A stretch of 64,000 nt of DNA from Rhodopseudomonas infernalis (GCF_022271405.1 NZ_JAJNAL010000005.1:1-64000), one strand, 5' to 3'; positions 35,510 to 46,531 are shown, counted from the first letter of the stretch. Numbers and translations: made by a program. Notes: a model not told the origin generated them from the letters alone.

Positions 35510-38245
35510 CTATCCGTTCTTGGCGGCGCTGCTTTTGGCCGCGGATTTGGGCTTCGCAGCCTTTTTGGCCGCCGTCTTGGCCGTCACCGGCGCGCGCGCC
35601 TTGCTGGCGGCTGCGCTCTCGGCTTTCGGCTTGGCCTTCTTGACCGCAGCCTTCTTGGCCGGCTTTGCGTCGCCATCGGCCTTTTTCGGCGCCGCCTTTT
35701 TGGCGGGCGCCTTCTTCTTGGCCTTGGCACCGCCGCCCTTGGCGGCGCGCTCGTCGAGCAGCACGATCGCCTCGGGCAACGTGATGGTCTCGTCGGTCTT
35801 GTCGTTCGGGATCGTGGCGTTGACGCCGCCGGCGGTGACATAGGCGCCGTAGCGGCCCTTCTTGACCGCGACCGCGCCGAGCGTCGGGTGATCGCCCAGC
35901 GCCTTGCCGGGATCGGCGCCAAACCGGCCCTTGCTCGGACCCTTGGCGACCTTCTCGGCGATCAGCGTCACCGCGCGGTTGAGACCGATGGCGTGCACGT
36001 CGTCGCCGGCCTCGAGGCTGGCGTAGGTCTTCTCGTGCTGCACGTAAGGCCCGAACCGGCCGATGCCGGCTTTGATTGGCTGGCCGCTCTCCGGATGCTT
36101 GCCGACTTCGCGCGGCAGCGCCAGCAGCTTCAGCGCGACGTCGAGTTCGACATCGGACGGCGAGGTGCCCTTCGGGATGCCGGCGCGCTTGGGCTTTTCG
36201 CCCTCGCCATAGTCCTTGGCCTCGCCGAGCTGGATGTAGGGGCCGAACCGGCCGGACTTCACCGCGACCTCGAGGCCGGTGTCCGGATCGGTGCCGAGCA
36301 CGCGATCGGCATCGGCGCCGCCATCGGCAGCGAGCGGCCTTGTGTAGCGGCATTCCGGATAGTTGGTGCAGCCGACGAAGGCGCCGAACTTGCCGGCCTT
36401 CAGATTGAGCCGGCCGTTGCCGCAGCTCGGGCACTGCCGCGGATCGCCGCCGTCCTCGCGGGCCGGATAGATGTGCGGCCCGAGCATCTCGTCGAGCACG
36501 TCCAGCACCTGCGCGACGCGCAGCTCCTTGATCTCGTCCACCGCGCCGATGAAGCCGCGCCAGAACTCGCTGAGCACCTGTTTCCACGACACCTCGTTGT
36601 TGGAGATGCGGTCGAGATCTTCCTCCAGCGAGGCGGTGAAGTCGTATTCGACGTAGCGGGCGAAGAAATTCTCGAGGAACGCCACGACGACGCGGCCCTT
36701 GTCCTCGCCGTACAGCCGCTTCTTCTCCAGCCGGACGTAGCCGCGATCCTTCAGCACCTGCAGGATCGACGCGTAGGTCGAGGGCCGGCCAATGCCGAGC
36801 TCTTCCATCCGCTTGACCAGCGAGGCTTCGGAAAAACGCGGCGGCGGTTCGGTGAAATGCTGCGTCACCGCCAGCGCTTGGCGCTTCAGCGCCTCGTTCT
36901 CGCTCATCGCCGGCAGCCGGCGGGAGTCTTCATCTTCGCTGTCGTCGTCGCGGCCTTCCTGATAGGCGGCGAGGAAGCCGTCGAACTTCACCACCTGGCC
37001 GGTGGCGCGCAGCTCAAGCACGCGCGAGCCGGCTTTCGCCTCGATGTCGACGGTGGTGCGTTCGAGCTCGGCCGACTCCATCTGGCTGGCGATGGTGCGG
37101 ATCCAGATCAGCTCGTACAGCCGGGCCTGATCCTGGTCGAGCCGGCGGCCGACCTCGGACGGACGGCGCGACAAGTCGGTCGGGCGAATCGCCTCGTGCG
37201 CCTCCTGGGCGTTCTTGGCTTTGGTCTGATACTGCCGCGGCGAGCCCGGCACATAGGCGCTGCCGTAATCCTCGCCGATCACGTTCCGCGCCTGCGTGAT
37301 GGCGGAGGAATCGATCTGCACGCCGTCGGTTCGCATATAAGTAATGAGACCCGCGACTTCGCCGCCGATGTCGACGCCTTCATACAGCCGCTGCGCCACC
37401 CGCATGGTATGGGCCGGCGCGAAGCCGAGCTTGCGGCTGGCTTCCTGCTGCAGCGTCGATGTGGTGAAGGGGGCGCTGGGGTTGCGGCGGGCCGGCTTGG
37501 CCTCGACCGACGCGACCCGGAAATTCGCGGCCTCGATCGCCTTTTTAAAGTCCTCGGCCTCGGCGCCGGTGCCGATGTCGAGCCGCGCAATCTTCTTGCC
37601 GTCGGCGCCGACCAGCCGCGCCTCGAACGTGTCGCCGCGCGGCGTCGTCAGCGTGGCGATCAGCGACCAGTATTCGCGCGGGACGAATTTCTCGATTTCG
37701 GTCTCGCGGTCGCAGACCAGGCGCAGTGCCACCGATTGCACGCGGCCAGCCGAGCGGGCGCCGGGCAGCTTGCGCCACAGCACCGGAGAAAGCGTGAAGC
37801 CGACCAGGTAGTCGAGCGCGCGGCGCGCCATATAGGCGTCCACCAGCGCACCATCGATCTGGCGCGGATGCTTCATCGCGTCGGTAACGGACTGCTTGGT
37901 GATGGCGTTGAACACGACGCGCTCGACCTTCTGGTCCTTCAGCGCACGCTTCTGCTTCATCACCTCCAGCACATGCCAGGAGATCGCCTCGCCCTCACGA
38001 TCAGGGTCGGTGGCGAGGATCAGCTTGTCGGCTTCCTTCAGCGCCTTGGCGATGTCGTTGAGACGCCCCGCCGCCTTGGGGTCGATCTCCCAGATCATCT
38101 GAAAATCGGCGTCGGGATCGACCGACCCGTTCTTGGCCGGCAGGTCGCGCACATGGCCGAACGATGCCAGGACCTCGTAGGACGGGCCCAGATATTTGTT
38201 GATCGTCTTGGCCTTAGCGGGCGACTCGACAATGACGAGATTCAT
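35510..38245 (-). CDS. topA: DNA topoisomerase I (type IA)
   Basis: TopA relaxes negative supercoils. The protein has 911 residues from the ATG at 38245. The N-terminal Toprim domain starts MNLVIVESPAKAKTI and contains DPDREGEAISWH. The active-site Tyr lies in ITYMRTDGV. A Cys4 zinc finger (CPSCGNGRLNLKAGKFGAFV...C) and three or more Topo-C repeats (KSGRFGPYIQLG, KKGRYGAYV) follow, then an Ala/Lys-rich tail of about 90 residues. An in-frame start at 38305 is less likely. It is immediately followed by rnr. Confidence 0.97.
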   Translation of the reverse strand: MNLVIVESPAKAKTINKYLGPSYEVLASFGHVRDLPAKNGSVDPDADFQMIWEIDPKAAGRLNDIAKALKEADKLILATDPDREGEAISWHVLEVMKQKRALKDQKVERVVFNAITKQSVTDAMKHPRQIDGALVDAYMARRALDYLVGFTLSPVLWRKLPGARSAGRVQSVALRLVCDRETEIEKFVPREYWSLIATLTTPRGDTFEARLVGADGKKIARLDIGTGAEAEDFKKAIEAANFRVASVEAKPARRNPSAPFTTSTLQQEASRKLGFAPAHTMRVAQRLYEGVDIGGEVAGLITYMRTDGVQIDSSAITQARNVIGEDYGSAYVPGSPRQYQTKAKNAQEAHEAIRPTDLSRRPSEVGRRLDQDQARLYELIWIRTIASQMESAELERTTVDIEAKAGSRVLELRATGQVVKFDGFLAAYQEGRDDDSEDEDSRRLPAMSENEALKRQALAVTQHFTEPPPRFSEASLVKRMEELGIGRPSTYASILQVLKDRGYVRLEKKRLYGEDKGRVVVAFLENFFARYVEYDFTASLEEDLDRISNNEVSWKQVLSEFWRGFIGAVDEIKELRVAQVLDVLDEMLGPHIYPAREDGGDPRQCPSCGNGRLNLKAGKFGAFVGCTNYPECRYTRPLAADGGADADRVLGTDPDTGLEVAVKSGRFGPYIQLGEAKDYGEGEKPKRAGIPKGTSPSDVELDVALKLLALPREVGKHPESGQPIKAGIGRFGPYVQHEKTYASLEAGDDVHAIGLNRAVTLIAEKVAKGPSKGRFGADPGKALGDHPTLGAVAVKKGRYGAYVTAGGVNATIPNDKTDETITLPEAIVLLDERAAKGGGAKAKKKAPAKKAAPKKADGDAKPAKKAAVKKAKPKAESAAASKARAPVTAKTAAKKAAKPKSAAKSSAAKNG

Positions 38246-38493
38246 CGGAATCCAATGACTTGGCTGGAAGAATTGGGCCTGTTTCGCGAGACTCGCGCCG
38301 GCCACATGGGCCGGAACATGGGTTGTGAGACGGTCGCTGTCAAATCGACCCTCCGTTGCAGTCGTGCTTGAACAACACGTAATTCGAATGAAGGAAACGA
38401 AAACTAAACCTAGAGTTGTGCAACCTAGAGTAGTATCACGGGTCTATTCCGCGGTTTAGGCAACTCGATTCAGCGGCGAAAGGACTTCAGCCC

Positions 38494-38700
38494 ATGCCAC
38501 GACAGGGGAGCCACGGCTCCATATATCGCGACGGCGGCCCGGTGGAGGCTGCCGGCTATGTTGCCGAAGTGGTCGCCGATCTGATCCAGATCGCACACCT
38601 GCACCGGCTGGATGTCCTATGTTACCTGCTCGACATGGCGCGGATGGAAGCCACCGAACTTGGCCGTGCCCAACGCCGGAGCCGTTCTTCACAAGAGTGA
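38494..38700 (+). CDS. Small conserved-looking protein, unknown function
   Basis: This is a 68-residue protein with AAGYVAEVVADLIQIAHLHR and LDVLCYLLDMARMEATELG, forming one or two amphipathic helices. I believe similar 60-70 residue proteins occur in Bradyrhizobium. AAAGGA sits nine bases before the ATG, which supports a real gene. It is the only plus-strand gene in the minus-strand run from pyrB to nudix. Function unknown. Confidence 0.62.
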   Translation: MPRQGSHGSIYRDGGPVEAAGYVAEVVADLIQIAHLHRLDVLCYLLDMARMEATELGRAQRRSRSSQE

Positions 38701-39106
38701 GGCGGTTGATCCGCAAATTTGGCTTTTCGGCTTAAGCCATTTCCAAATCATCATTTCTCTCGATTCCGATCATGCGATGATTGAACGGGCGAAGTCCTGA
38801 CTCCCGAGATCTGCGCCGCACCGGATCGCGAGGCACTGCCGACCCCTTCGGTGCGGCGCTGGCCGTCCACGCCTTCGATGCGTTTCCGTCAGCAAGCCGT
38901 GGATGCCCGGCACAAGGCGGGGCATGACGGGCGCGTGGGTCCCGTGGGGGAACCAAAAGCGCGTTTACGTGTTGTTAACCCAACTCATTCAGAGTTCTAT
39001 CTAAGCGGGAGACGGGCCGGATGTACGTCCGTCTCCGAGATGGCTCGAAGTGGACCCCACTTCGGGCCGTTGCTTTTTTGAGGGGCCGTTCGCGGCTGGA
39101 CTTTGC
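38701..39106. other. Gap with a family B repeat, no gene
   Basis: This 406-nt gap holds repeat family B copy 2 (38863-38930). I see no other gene, hairpin or operator in it. Confidence 0.5.
38863..38930. repeat. Intergenic repeat, family B (copy 2)
   Basis: GGCCGTCCACGCCTTCGATGC and GCCGTGGATGCCCGGCACAAG...GGGCATGACGGG are inverted arms shared with the copies at 12.2 kb and 48.3 kb. It lies after the 68-codon gene. Confidence 0.65.
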
Positions 39107-39310
39107 TCAGGCAGCCCGAAGGCCGGCCGCGGCGGATAGGGCCGAGGCGACTGCCTTCTCGCGATGTTCCGGACCGACCTGGATGCCGTCCGCCGAGATG
39201 ATCTCCGGATCGGTGATGCCGATGAAGCCGAACACGAAGCGCAGATAGCTTTCCAGATGCTCGCCGACCGCCATCGGCGTATCGGCGCCATAGAAGCCGC
39301 CGCGCGACAT
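39107..39310 (-). pseudogene. C-terminal remnant of an FMN-dependent NADH-azoreductase
   Basis: The 67 codons match the last third of AzoR-type azoreductases: [20 protein letters not shown] and [15 protein letters not shown] are characteristic of the region around the second half of the flavodoxin fold. The complete family is about 200 residues, and an in-frame TGA (the dprA stop) lies just upstream of the ATG, so the first two thirds, including the FMN-binding start, are missing. It is most likely a decayed gene; a small expressed fragment is unlikely to bind FMN. Confidence 0.72.
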
Positions 39311-39323
39311 CCGACCTGACGCC

Positions 39324-40466
39324 TCAGCTCAGCGATACCAGGCCGCCGCCGTGGCGCTCCAGCCTGCCGGCGAGTTCGAGCTCCAGCAACACCGTCCGCA
39401 CCACCGCGGGGCTGATCCCGGCCAGCCGGATCAGATCGTCGATGCCGATCGGTGAGGGGCCGAGCAAGGAGACGATGCGGCAGCGATCGCTGGCATCCGG
39501 CTCGCTCGCCGGCGGCTGATGTTCCGGCTCACGGCCGGGCAGGTCGATCGGCCGCTCCAAGATCGCTGCGACCGCCTGCACGATATCTGCCGCACTGGTG
39601 ATCAGCGTCGCGCCCTGCTTGATCAGATCGTTGGTGCCGGCGGCGCGCGGGTCGAGCGGCGAGCCGGGGACGGCGAACACCTCGCGGCCCTGATCGGCGG
39701 CGCGCCGCGCCGTGATCAGCGAGCCGGAGCGGAACGCCGCTTCGATGATCGCGACGCCGACTGCGGCGCCGGAGATCAGCCGGTTGCGACGGGGAAAGTC
39801 CTTGCCGCGCGGCACATGGCCGAGCGGCATTTCCGAGATCGCCGCGCCGCGCGCCTGGATGATGTCGAGCAGCAGGTCCTCGTGCTCGGCCGGGTAGATT
39901 TTGTCATGGCCGCCGGCCAGCACCGCGACGGTGCCACTGTCGAGACTCGCGCGATGCGCCGCCTGGTCGATGCCGCGCGCCAGCCCGGAGATCACCACGA
40001 AGCCGCTCGCGCCGAGATCGGCGGCGAGCTGCGTGGCGAATTTCAGTCCGGCGCCGGAGGCGTTGCGCGAGCCGACGATCGCGATCATCGGCCGCGCTAA
40101 CAGCCCCAGCGCGTCGGGCAGGGCATGCACGCCGAGCAGCGGCGGCGCGTCGTCGATCGTCGCCAGCCGCGGCGGGTAGCCGGCTTCGCCGGGCGCCACC
40201 AACGCGACGCCGAGCCGCCGCCCGCCCTCGATCTCGCGCCGCGCTTCGTCCTCGGACGGGATGCGTCCAGCCCGCGCCGCGCCGCCGCGCCGGGCGAGTT
40301 CAGGAAGCCGCTCCAGCGCCGCGCGCGCCGAGCCGAAGTGATTGACCAGCGACCGGAAGGTCCGCGGCCCGACATTGTCAGCGCGGATCAGTCGCAACCA
40401 GTCGATACGCTGGGCGTCGGTGAGAAGCGTCGTTGACTGTTCGCTGGTACTTCCGGCCACGCACAC
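39324..40466 (-). CDS. dprA: DNA-processing protein DprA
   Basis: DprA loads RecA on incoming single-stranded DNA in natural transformation. The 380-residue protein has an N-terminal SAM-like region (about 20-60), the Rossmann-like core with [21 protein letters not shown] and [15 protein letters not shown], and a C-terminal winged-helix (DML1-like) domain. The longest start is a GTG at 40466; alternatives nearby cannot be excluded. It lies between plsY and topA, as in other Rhizobiales. No competence genes are visible here. Confidence 0.93.
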   Translation of the reverse strand: MCVAGSTSEQSTTLLTDAQRIDWLRLIRADNVGPRTFRSLVNHFGSARAALERLPELARRGGAARAGRIPSEDEARREIEGGRRLGVALVAPGEAGYPPRLATIDDAPPLLGVHALPDALGLLARPMIAIVGSRNASGAGLKFATQLAADLGASGFVVISGLARGIDQAAHRASLDSGTVAVLAGGHDKIYPAEHEDLLLDIIQARGAAISEMPLGHVPRGKDFPRRNRLISGAAVGVAIIEAAFRSGSLITARRAADQGREVFAVPGSPLDPRAAGTNDLIKQGATLITSAADIVQAVAAILERPIDLPGREPEHQPPASEPDASDRCRIVSLLGPSPIGIDDLIRLAGISPAVVRTVLLELELAGRLERHGGGLVSLS

Positions 40467-40555
40467 CCCCGCAGGAGAGTGTTGCGCAACTTATGCGGGT
40501 GGACAAGCTCGACGAAGGCCGGAGGACGTAATGGTACTTGGAGCTATTTGACCGC

Positions 40556-40668
40556 CGTCATTGCGAGCGAAGCGAAGCAATCCAGCGCCGAGCACTGCGC
40601 TTCTGGATTGCTTCGCGGAGCCTGTGCCCGGACGGCGCGAAGCGCCGATCCGGGTATTCGCAATGATG
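40556..40668. repeat. Intergenic palindromic repeat, family A, long form (copy 4)
   Basis: CGTCATTGCGAGCGAAGCG...CAATCCAG faces CTGGATTGCTTCGCGGAGCC. The extra module CCTGTGCCCGGACGGCGCG and AGCGCCGATCCGGGTATTCG sits in the right arm and is the reverse complement of the module in copies 1 and 6. It lies between dprA and plsY, both minus strand. Confidence 0.9.
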
Positions 40669-40694
40669 CGGAGATGAGCGACGAACGAAGCCGC

Positions 40695-41303
40695 TTACTT
40701 CTTCTCGCCGATCCGGCCTTCCGTTCCCGCCTGCAGGCGCTTGATGTTCTCGCGGTGCATCCAGAACAGCAACAGCGTCAGCACGGCGAACAGCGAGGCG
40801 AGGGCAGAGTGGCCGAACCACCACAGGAAGATCGGGGTGATGAAGGCGGCGACCAGCGCGGATAGCGACGAGTAGCGCGACGTGAAGGCGGTGGCGAGCC
40901 ACAGCAGACAGAAGACCAGCGCGCCGGGCCAGAACAGGCCGAGCAGCACGCCGATATAGACGGCGACGCCCTTGCCGCCCTTGAACTTCAGCCACACCGG
41001 AAACAAATGGCCGAGGAACGCGCCGAGCCCCGCCAGCATCGCCGCGTTGGCGGCAACGGCGTCGGTGCCGTTGGCGAGCATGGCGGCGATGATCACCGCT
41101 GCGGTGCCCTTCAGCGCGTCGAGCAGCAGCGTCGCGGCGGCGAGGCCCTTGCGGCCGGTGCGCAGCACGTTGGTGGCGCCGATATTGCCGGAGCCGATCG
41201 AACGTAGATCCTGAGTGCCGGCGAGTTTGGTGAGGATCAGGCCGAACGGGATCGAGCCGAGCAAATAGCCGATCACCAAGGCGACGATATAAATCCCGAT
41301 CAT
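40695..41303 (-). CDS. plsY: Glycerol-3-phosphate acyltransferase PlsY
   Basis: PlsY acylates glycerol-3-phosphate with acyl-phosphate in the first step of phospholipid synthesis. The 202-residue protein has five to seven hydrophobic helices and the three motifs: [33 protein letters not shown] and the MHRENIKRL box near the end. ATG 41303 has GGAGAG before it; a GTG precedes it by one codon. It lies in the pyrB-pyrC-plsY-dprA run. Confidence 0.94.
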   Translation of the reverse strand: MIGIYIVALVIGYLLGSIPFGLILTKLAGTQDLRSIGSGNIGATNVLRTGRKGLAAATLLLDALKGTAAVIIAAMLANGTDAVAANAAMLAGLGAFLGHLFPVWLKFKGGKGVAVYIGVLLGLFWPGALVFCLLWLATAFTSRYSSLSALVAAFITPIFLWWFGHSALASLFAVLTLLLFWMHRENIKRLQAGTEGRIGEKK

Positions 41304-41352
41304 CACAACTCTCCAAACAATCTAGCGCGGCAACAGTCTCAGACTATCAGCT

Positions 41353-41473
41353 CGTCATTGCGAGCAGCGAAGCGACGAAGCAATCCAGCGCAGTGCACGC
41401 CGCTTCTGGATTGCTTCGCGGAGCCTGTGCCCGGACGGCGCGAAGCGCCGATCCGGGTGCTCGCAATGACGGG
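41353..41473. repeat. Intergenic palindromic repeat, family A, long form (copy 5)
   Basis: CGTCATTGCGAGCAGCGAAGC...CAATCCAG pairs with TTGCTTCGCGGAGCC and ends TGCTCGCAATGACGG. The extra module (TGTGCCCGGACGGCGCGAAG, CGCCGATCCGGG) is in the right arm as in copy 4. It lies between plsY and the pyrC-like gene. Confidence 0.9.
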
Positions 41474-41516
41474 GCGACGCTTTGCTCGTCGGCTTCCGTC
41501 AGCCCTTCAAACTCAC

Positions 41517-42818
41517 TCACACATGCTCATAAACGGTCCGGCCGCCGACGATGGTCCGCGCCACCCGGCCGGAGAATCTCGCTTCGTCGAACGGCGTGTT
41601 CTTGCACTTCGATTTCAATTCGTTCGGATCGACGATCCACGGCGTGTCGATGTCGATCACGATCAGGTCCGCTGGGCTGCCGGCGCGCAGCGTGCCGCCG
41701 GGCAGGCCGAGCAATTCGGCCGGGCGCGTCGACATCGCGCGGATCATCGACAACAGATCCAGCTCGCCGCTGTGCACCAGCCGCAAGCCGGCGGGCAGCA
41801 TCGTCTCCAGCCCGATCGCGCCGGCCTCGGCTTCGGCGAAGGGTAGGCGCTTGACCTCGACGTCCTGCGGATTGTGGTCCGACATCACCACGTCGATCAG
41901 GCCGGACGAGATCGCGGCAATCAGCGCCTTGCGGTCGTCCTCGGTGCGCAGCGGCGGCGACAGCTTGAGGAAGGTGCGGTACGGGCCGATGTCGTTTTCG
42001 TTCAGCGAGATGTGGTTGATCGATGCCGACGCCGAAACGTTGAGGCCGGCGTCGCGCGCGCGCTGCAGGATTTCCAGCGACTCGATGCAGGTCAGCGACG
42101 CGGCGTGGTAGCGGCCGCCGGTCAGCGCGGCGAGGCGGACGTCGCGCTCGAGCACCACGGCCTCGGCCGCATTCGGCACACCGGACAGACCGAGCCGCGT
42201 GGCGAATTCGCCCTCGTTCATCACGCCTTCGCCGACGAGATCCGGATCCTCGGTGTGATGCACGATCAGCGCATCGAAATCGCGCGCATAGGTGAGGGCC
42301 CGGCGCATCACCTGTGCGTTCATCACGCTGCGGTCGCCGTCGCTGAACGCCACCGCGCCGGCGGCCTTCAACAGGCCGATCTCGGTCATTTCGAGGCCGG
42401 CTAGCCCCTTGGTGAGCGCCGCCATCGGATGGATGTTGACGATCGCGGTGTCGCGCGCGCGGCGCATCACGAAGTCGACCGTCGCCGAATTGTCGATCAC
42501 CGGTGAGGTGTTCGGCTGGCAGATGATCGTTGTGATGCCGCCGGCCGCGGCGGCTTGGCTGGCGGAGGCGAAGGTCTCGCGGTGGCTGGCGCCGGGCTCG
42601 CCGACGAAGGCACGCATGTCGACCAGGCCGGGCGCCACCACCATGCCGTTGCAATTGATGATGTCGGTGCCTTCCGGCACGCCGGCGGCGCCGATGCCGC
42701 GGCGGGCGTCGCGGATCACGCCATCGGCGATCAGCACGTCGCCGACGCCGTCGAAGTCGCGGCCGGGATCGATCAGGCGGGCATTGGCGAGCAGGATCGG
42801 GCGGCGGTCGGTCAGCAT
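41517..42818 (-). CDS. pyrC: Dihydroorotase-like protein (PyrC/PyrX type), metal site altered
   Basis: The 433-residue amidohydrolase-fold protein follows pyrB and has the overall dihydroorotase layout: IICQPNTSPVID, HHTEDPDLVG, ASASINHISLNE and DVVMSDHNPQD. In place of the catalytic DxHVHxREPG it has DMRAFVGEPG (67-76), with Arg69 and Phe71 at the two metal-binding His positions, and ASINH rather than TPHH. These changes match the inactive PyrC-prime/PyrX subunits that form the ATCase complex in some proteobacteria. A true dihydroorotase must then be elsewhere in the genome. Structural partner of PyrB is the likely role. Confidence 0.86.
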   Translation of the reverse strand: MLTDRRPILLANARLIDPGRDFDGVGDVLIADGVIRDARRGIGAAGVPEGTDIINCNGMVVAPGLVDMRAFVGEPGASHRETFASASQAAAAGGITTIICQPNTSPVIDNSATVDFVMRRARDTAIVNIHPMAALTKGLAGLEMTEIGLLKAAGAVAFSDGDRSVMNAQVMRRALTYARDFDALIVHHTEDPDLVGEGVMNEGEFATRLGLSGVPNAAEAVVLERDVRLAALTGGRYHAASLTCIESLEILQRARDAGLNVSASASINHISLNENDIGPYRTFLKLSPPLRTEDDRKALIAAISSGLIDVVMSDHNPQDVEVKRLPFAEAEAGAIGLETMLPAGLRLVHSGELDLLSMIRAMSTRPAELLGLPGGTLRAGSPADLIVIDIDTPWIVDPNELKSKCKNTPFDEARFSGRVARTIVGGRTVYEHV

Positions 42819-42837
42819 GTCGGGTCCCGTTCCAGCT

Positions 42838-43791
<954 letters not shown>

Positions 43792-44130
43792 TAAAGCAAG
43801 AGCTATAGGCAGACTTGCCAGAGCGGGCAAGCGCGAACGGGTCAGGGTGCGGAATAATCCCCCGCGCTGTGAAGGCTCTACCTCGTTCAATGTGGGCCGT
43901 GCCCCGGACGCAGCGCAGGGCGCTGCGCAAGCAGCGTCGTGCGCTGCAGATCCGGGGCCCCGGTTGAGCGGAAGACACGCACGAGTGGTTGAATGTCCAA
44001 GAAACCGGGGTCCCGGATCGCGCAGCGGCATCAGAGATGCCGCAGCGCGTCCGGGACACGGGGGTGAGTTGGTCGAAAGTCGCTGCTCTGATAAAGCGGA
44101 CGGGCCCTCGTGCGATGCCCAGGAGTCTTC
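43792..44130. other. Divergent intergenic region, mostly repeat E
   Basis: The 339-nt gap between divergent pyrB and the decarboxylase gene holds a large imperfect palindromic element (43901-44065). No coding region was seen. Both promoters must lie in the flanks of the element. Confidence 0.5.
43901..44065. repeat. Intergenic repeat, family E
   Basis: The element runs from GCCCCGGACGCAGCGCAGGG to GCGCGTCCGGGACACGGG. Inner arms are GATCCGGGGCCCCGGTTGAG and AACCGGGGTCCCGGATCGC, with short inverted GCAGCG pieces. It is an unusually long bipartite palindrome. A partial copy lies at 22.8 kb. Confidence 0.7.
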
Positions 44131-45762
44131 ATGCCGACGCTTGCGACCGCTCTGCTCGACGCGCTCAAGGATCACGGCGCAAAGGAGATCTTCGGCATCC
44201 CCGGCGATTTCGTGCTGCCATTCTTCAAGGTGATCGAGGAGAGCGGCACGCTGCCGTATTTCACGCTGAGCCATGAGCCGGCGGTCGGCTTTGCGGCGGA
44301 TGCTGCCTCGCGCTATCGCGGCGGCATCGGTGTCGCGGTGGTGACCTACGGGGCGGGCGCGTTCAATCTGGTCAATTCGATCGCCGGTGCTTATGCGGAG
44401 CGTTCGCCGGTGGTGGTGATCGCCGGCGCACCGGGCATGCGCGAACGCAGCAGCGGTTATCTGCTGCATCACCAGGTCCGCACCGTCGACTCGCAACTCG
44501 CGGTGTTCAAGGAAGTCACCTGCGCGCAGGCGGTGCTGAATGATCCCGCGACCGCGCCGGCCGAGATCGCCCGCGTGCTGCGCAGCGCGCTGGAACTGTC
44601 GCTGCCGGTCTACATCGAGTTTCCGCGCGACCTGGTCGATGCCAAAGTCGAGGCGGTGGCGAAGTTGCCGCAACGCGCCGCCGATCCAGGAGCGCGCGAC
44701 GAGTGCGCGCAGGAAATCCTGGGGCGCGTCGCCAAGGCGAAATCGCCGGTGGTGGTGGTCGACGTCGAAATCCGCCGCTACGGCGTCGAGAAGCAGGTCG
44801 CGGCGCTGGCCCGCAAGCTCGGGCTGCCGGTGGTGACCACCTTCATGGGACGCGGGCTGCTCGAAGGCGAGGACGATGTCGTCGCCGGCACCTATATGGG
44901 CGCCGCCGGCGATGCCGGGCTGTCGGCGCTGGTCGAGGAGGCCGACCTGGTGCTGATGTTCGGCGTGATCCTGTCCGACACCAACTTCGCGCTGTCGACC
45001 AACATGACCGACCCGCGCCGCACCGTGCTGGCGAGCGGCCGCGAAGTGCAGATCGGCCATCACGTCTATCGCGACCTGCCGCTGGCCGACCTGATCGCCG
45101 GTCTCGACGCCCATGCCGCGCAGCATCCGCCGCGGCCGCGCAACGCCGGCAACGGCATGGCGTATCCGCGCAAGCTGGTCGCCGACGGAGGCGCGATCGC
45201 GCCGTCCGATATCGCCACCGCGATCAACGATCTGTTCGACAAACATGGCAAGATGCCGATGACCGCCGATATCGGCGACTGCCTGTTCACCGCGATGGAG
45301 ATCGACAACACCCAGCTCGCCGCGCCCGGTTACTACGCCGGCATGGGGTTCGGCGTGCCAGCCGGCATCGGCGTCGCTGCGACGGGGCTGCGGCCACTGG
45401 TACTGGTCGGCGACGGCGCGTTCCAGATGACCGGCTGGGAGCTCGGTAACTGCGAGCGCTACGGGCTCGATCCGATCGTGGTGCTGTTCAACAATTGCAG
45501 CTGGGAAATGCTGCGGGTGTTTCAGCCGGAGTCGAAGTTCAACGATCTCGATGACTGGCACTTCGCCGCCATCGCCAAATCGATCGGCGGCCACGGCGAG
45601 CGCGTCACTACGCGCGCCGAACTCGCCGCCGCACTCGATGCCGCGGCGACGCGGCGCGGGCAGTTCTCGCTGATCGAAGTAATGCTGCCGCGCGGCGCCA
45701 CCTCGCATACGCTGGCGCGCTTCGTCACCGGCTTCAAGGCCGCGCGCGAGCGGATGAAGTGA
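44131..45762 (+). CDS. Indolepyruvate/phenylpyruvate decarboxylase (ThDP enzyme)
   Basis: The 543-residue thiamine-diphosphate enzyme decarboxylates aromatic 2-oxo acids (as IpdC/PpdC) and can lead to indole- or phenyl-acetaldehyde. Catalytic Glu49 lies in [19 protein letters not shown]; the ThDP/Mg binding motif is [20 protein letters not shown], ending in FNN. Acetolactate synthase-type FAD motifs are absent. ATG 44131 has a GGAG upstream; an earlier in-frame ATG is at 44110. The family is close to Azospirillum IpdC; the precise oxo-acid preference is not determined. Confidence 0.85.
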   Translation: MPTLATALLDALKDHGAKEIFGIPGDFVLPFFKVIEESGTLPYFTLSHEPAVGFAADAASRYRGGIGVAVVTYGAGAFNLVNSIAGAYAERSPVVVIAGAPGMRERSSGYLLHHQVRTVDSQLAVFKEVTCAQAVLNDPATAPAEIARVLRSALELSLPVYIEFPRDLVDAKVEAVAKLPQRAADPGARDECAQEILGRVAKAKSPVVVVDVEIRRYGVEKQVAALARKLGLPVVTTFMGRGLLEGEDDVVAGTYMGAAGDAGLSALVEEADLVLMFGVILSDTNFALSTNMTDPRRTVLASGREVQIGHHVYRDLPLADLIAGLDAHAAQHPPRPRNAGNGMAYPRKLVADGGAIAPSDIATAINDLFDKHGKMPMTADIGDCLFTAMEIDNTQLAAPGYYAGMGFGVPAGIGVAATGLRPLVLVGDGAFQMTGWELGNCERYGLDPIVVLFNNCSWEMLRVFQPESKFNDLDDWHFAAIAKSIGGHGERVTTRAELAAALDAAATRRGQFSLIEVMLPRGATSHTLARFVTGFKAARERMK

Positions 45763-45772
45763 GCAGGGCACA

Positions 45773-46531
45773 ATGGTGTTGAGACGCGGAGCTGCGCTGC
45801 TCGCCGCAATGATCCTCGCGGCGGGTGCGGCGCAGGCGCAGCAATTGCCCGATGACTTCGTCTATCTGCGCGATCTCGATCCGAGCATTCGGCAGGACAT
45901 CCGCTATACGGGCGCGAACAATTTCGTCGGGCGGCGGCTCGCGGGCTATGATGCGAACGAGTGCATCGTGAAGCGCGCTGTCGGACTGGCGCTGGTCAAC
46001 GTGCAGCGCGAGTTGGCACCCCAGCAGTTGTCCCTGAAGATGCTCGACTGCTACCGCCCGGCGCGGGCTTCGCGCGACATGGTGGCGTGGGCGCAGGACG
46101 GCAACGAGACGCCTGCGCAACGGCGCTACAATCCGACCTTCAGCAAGAGCGAGCTGTTCCGGCTCGGTTACATCGCCGCGAATTCCGGCCACTCGACCGG
46201 CGCGGCGGTCGATCTGACGCTGGTCGATCTGCGGGCGCCGAAAGGCCCGCCGTTCGATCCGAACCGCGCCTATGCGGATTGCACCGCACCGGAAGCCATG
46301 CGCGCGCCGGAAGACAGCGTCGACATGGGCACGAGCTACGACTGCTCCGACGCGAAGGCCTACACCGCCGCCAAGTCGATCAGCCCGGCGCAGCGGCGCT
46401 GGCGGCGCATCCTGCTCGGCGCGATGACGCGCCAGGGCTTCGTCAACTTCTCCAAGGAATGGTGGCACTTCTCGCTGCCCGGCACGCCGCGGGTGGCGCA
46501 TGATTTCCCGATCAGGCCGCGACCCCGATAG
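45773..46531 (+). CDS. Exported D-alanyl-D-alanine dipeptidase (VanX/DdpX-like, M15)
   Basis: The 252-residue zinc peptidase has a signal peptide (1-22, ending AQA). [11 protein letters not shown] carries His140 and Asp147; EWWH (229-232) provides the catalytic Glu229 and His232. Four further Cys may form disulfides in the periplasm. VanX-type enzymes cleave D-Ala-D-Ala; outside vancomycin clusters they recycle wall dipeptide. No vanHA or ddp transport genes are present. It starts ten bases after the decarboxylase gene and may share its transcript. Confidence 0.9.
   Translation: MVLRRGAALLAAMILAAGAAQAQQLPDDFVYLRDLDPSIRQDIRYTGANNFVGRRLAGYDANECIVKRAVGLALVNVQRELAPQQLSLKMLDCYRPARASRDMVAWAQDGNETPAQRRYNPTFSKSELFRLGYIAANSGHSTGAAVDLTLVDLRAPKGPPFDPNRAYADCTAPEAMRAPEDSVDMGTSYDCSDAKAYTAAKSISPAQRRWRRILLGAMTRQGFVNFSKEWWHFSLPGTPRVAHDFPIRPRPR

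Noticed and set aside
33135-36587. A 1150-codon open frame that includes rnr
   Set aside because: The part upstream of 35507 overlies topA in another frame and is Arg/Gly/Ala-rich without domains; only the rnr portion is real.
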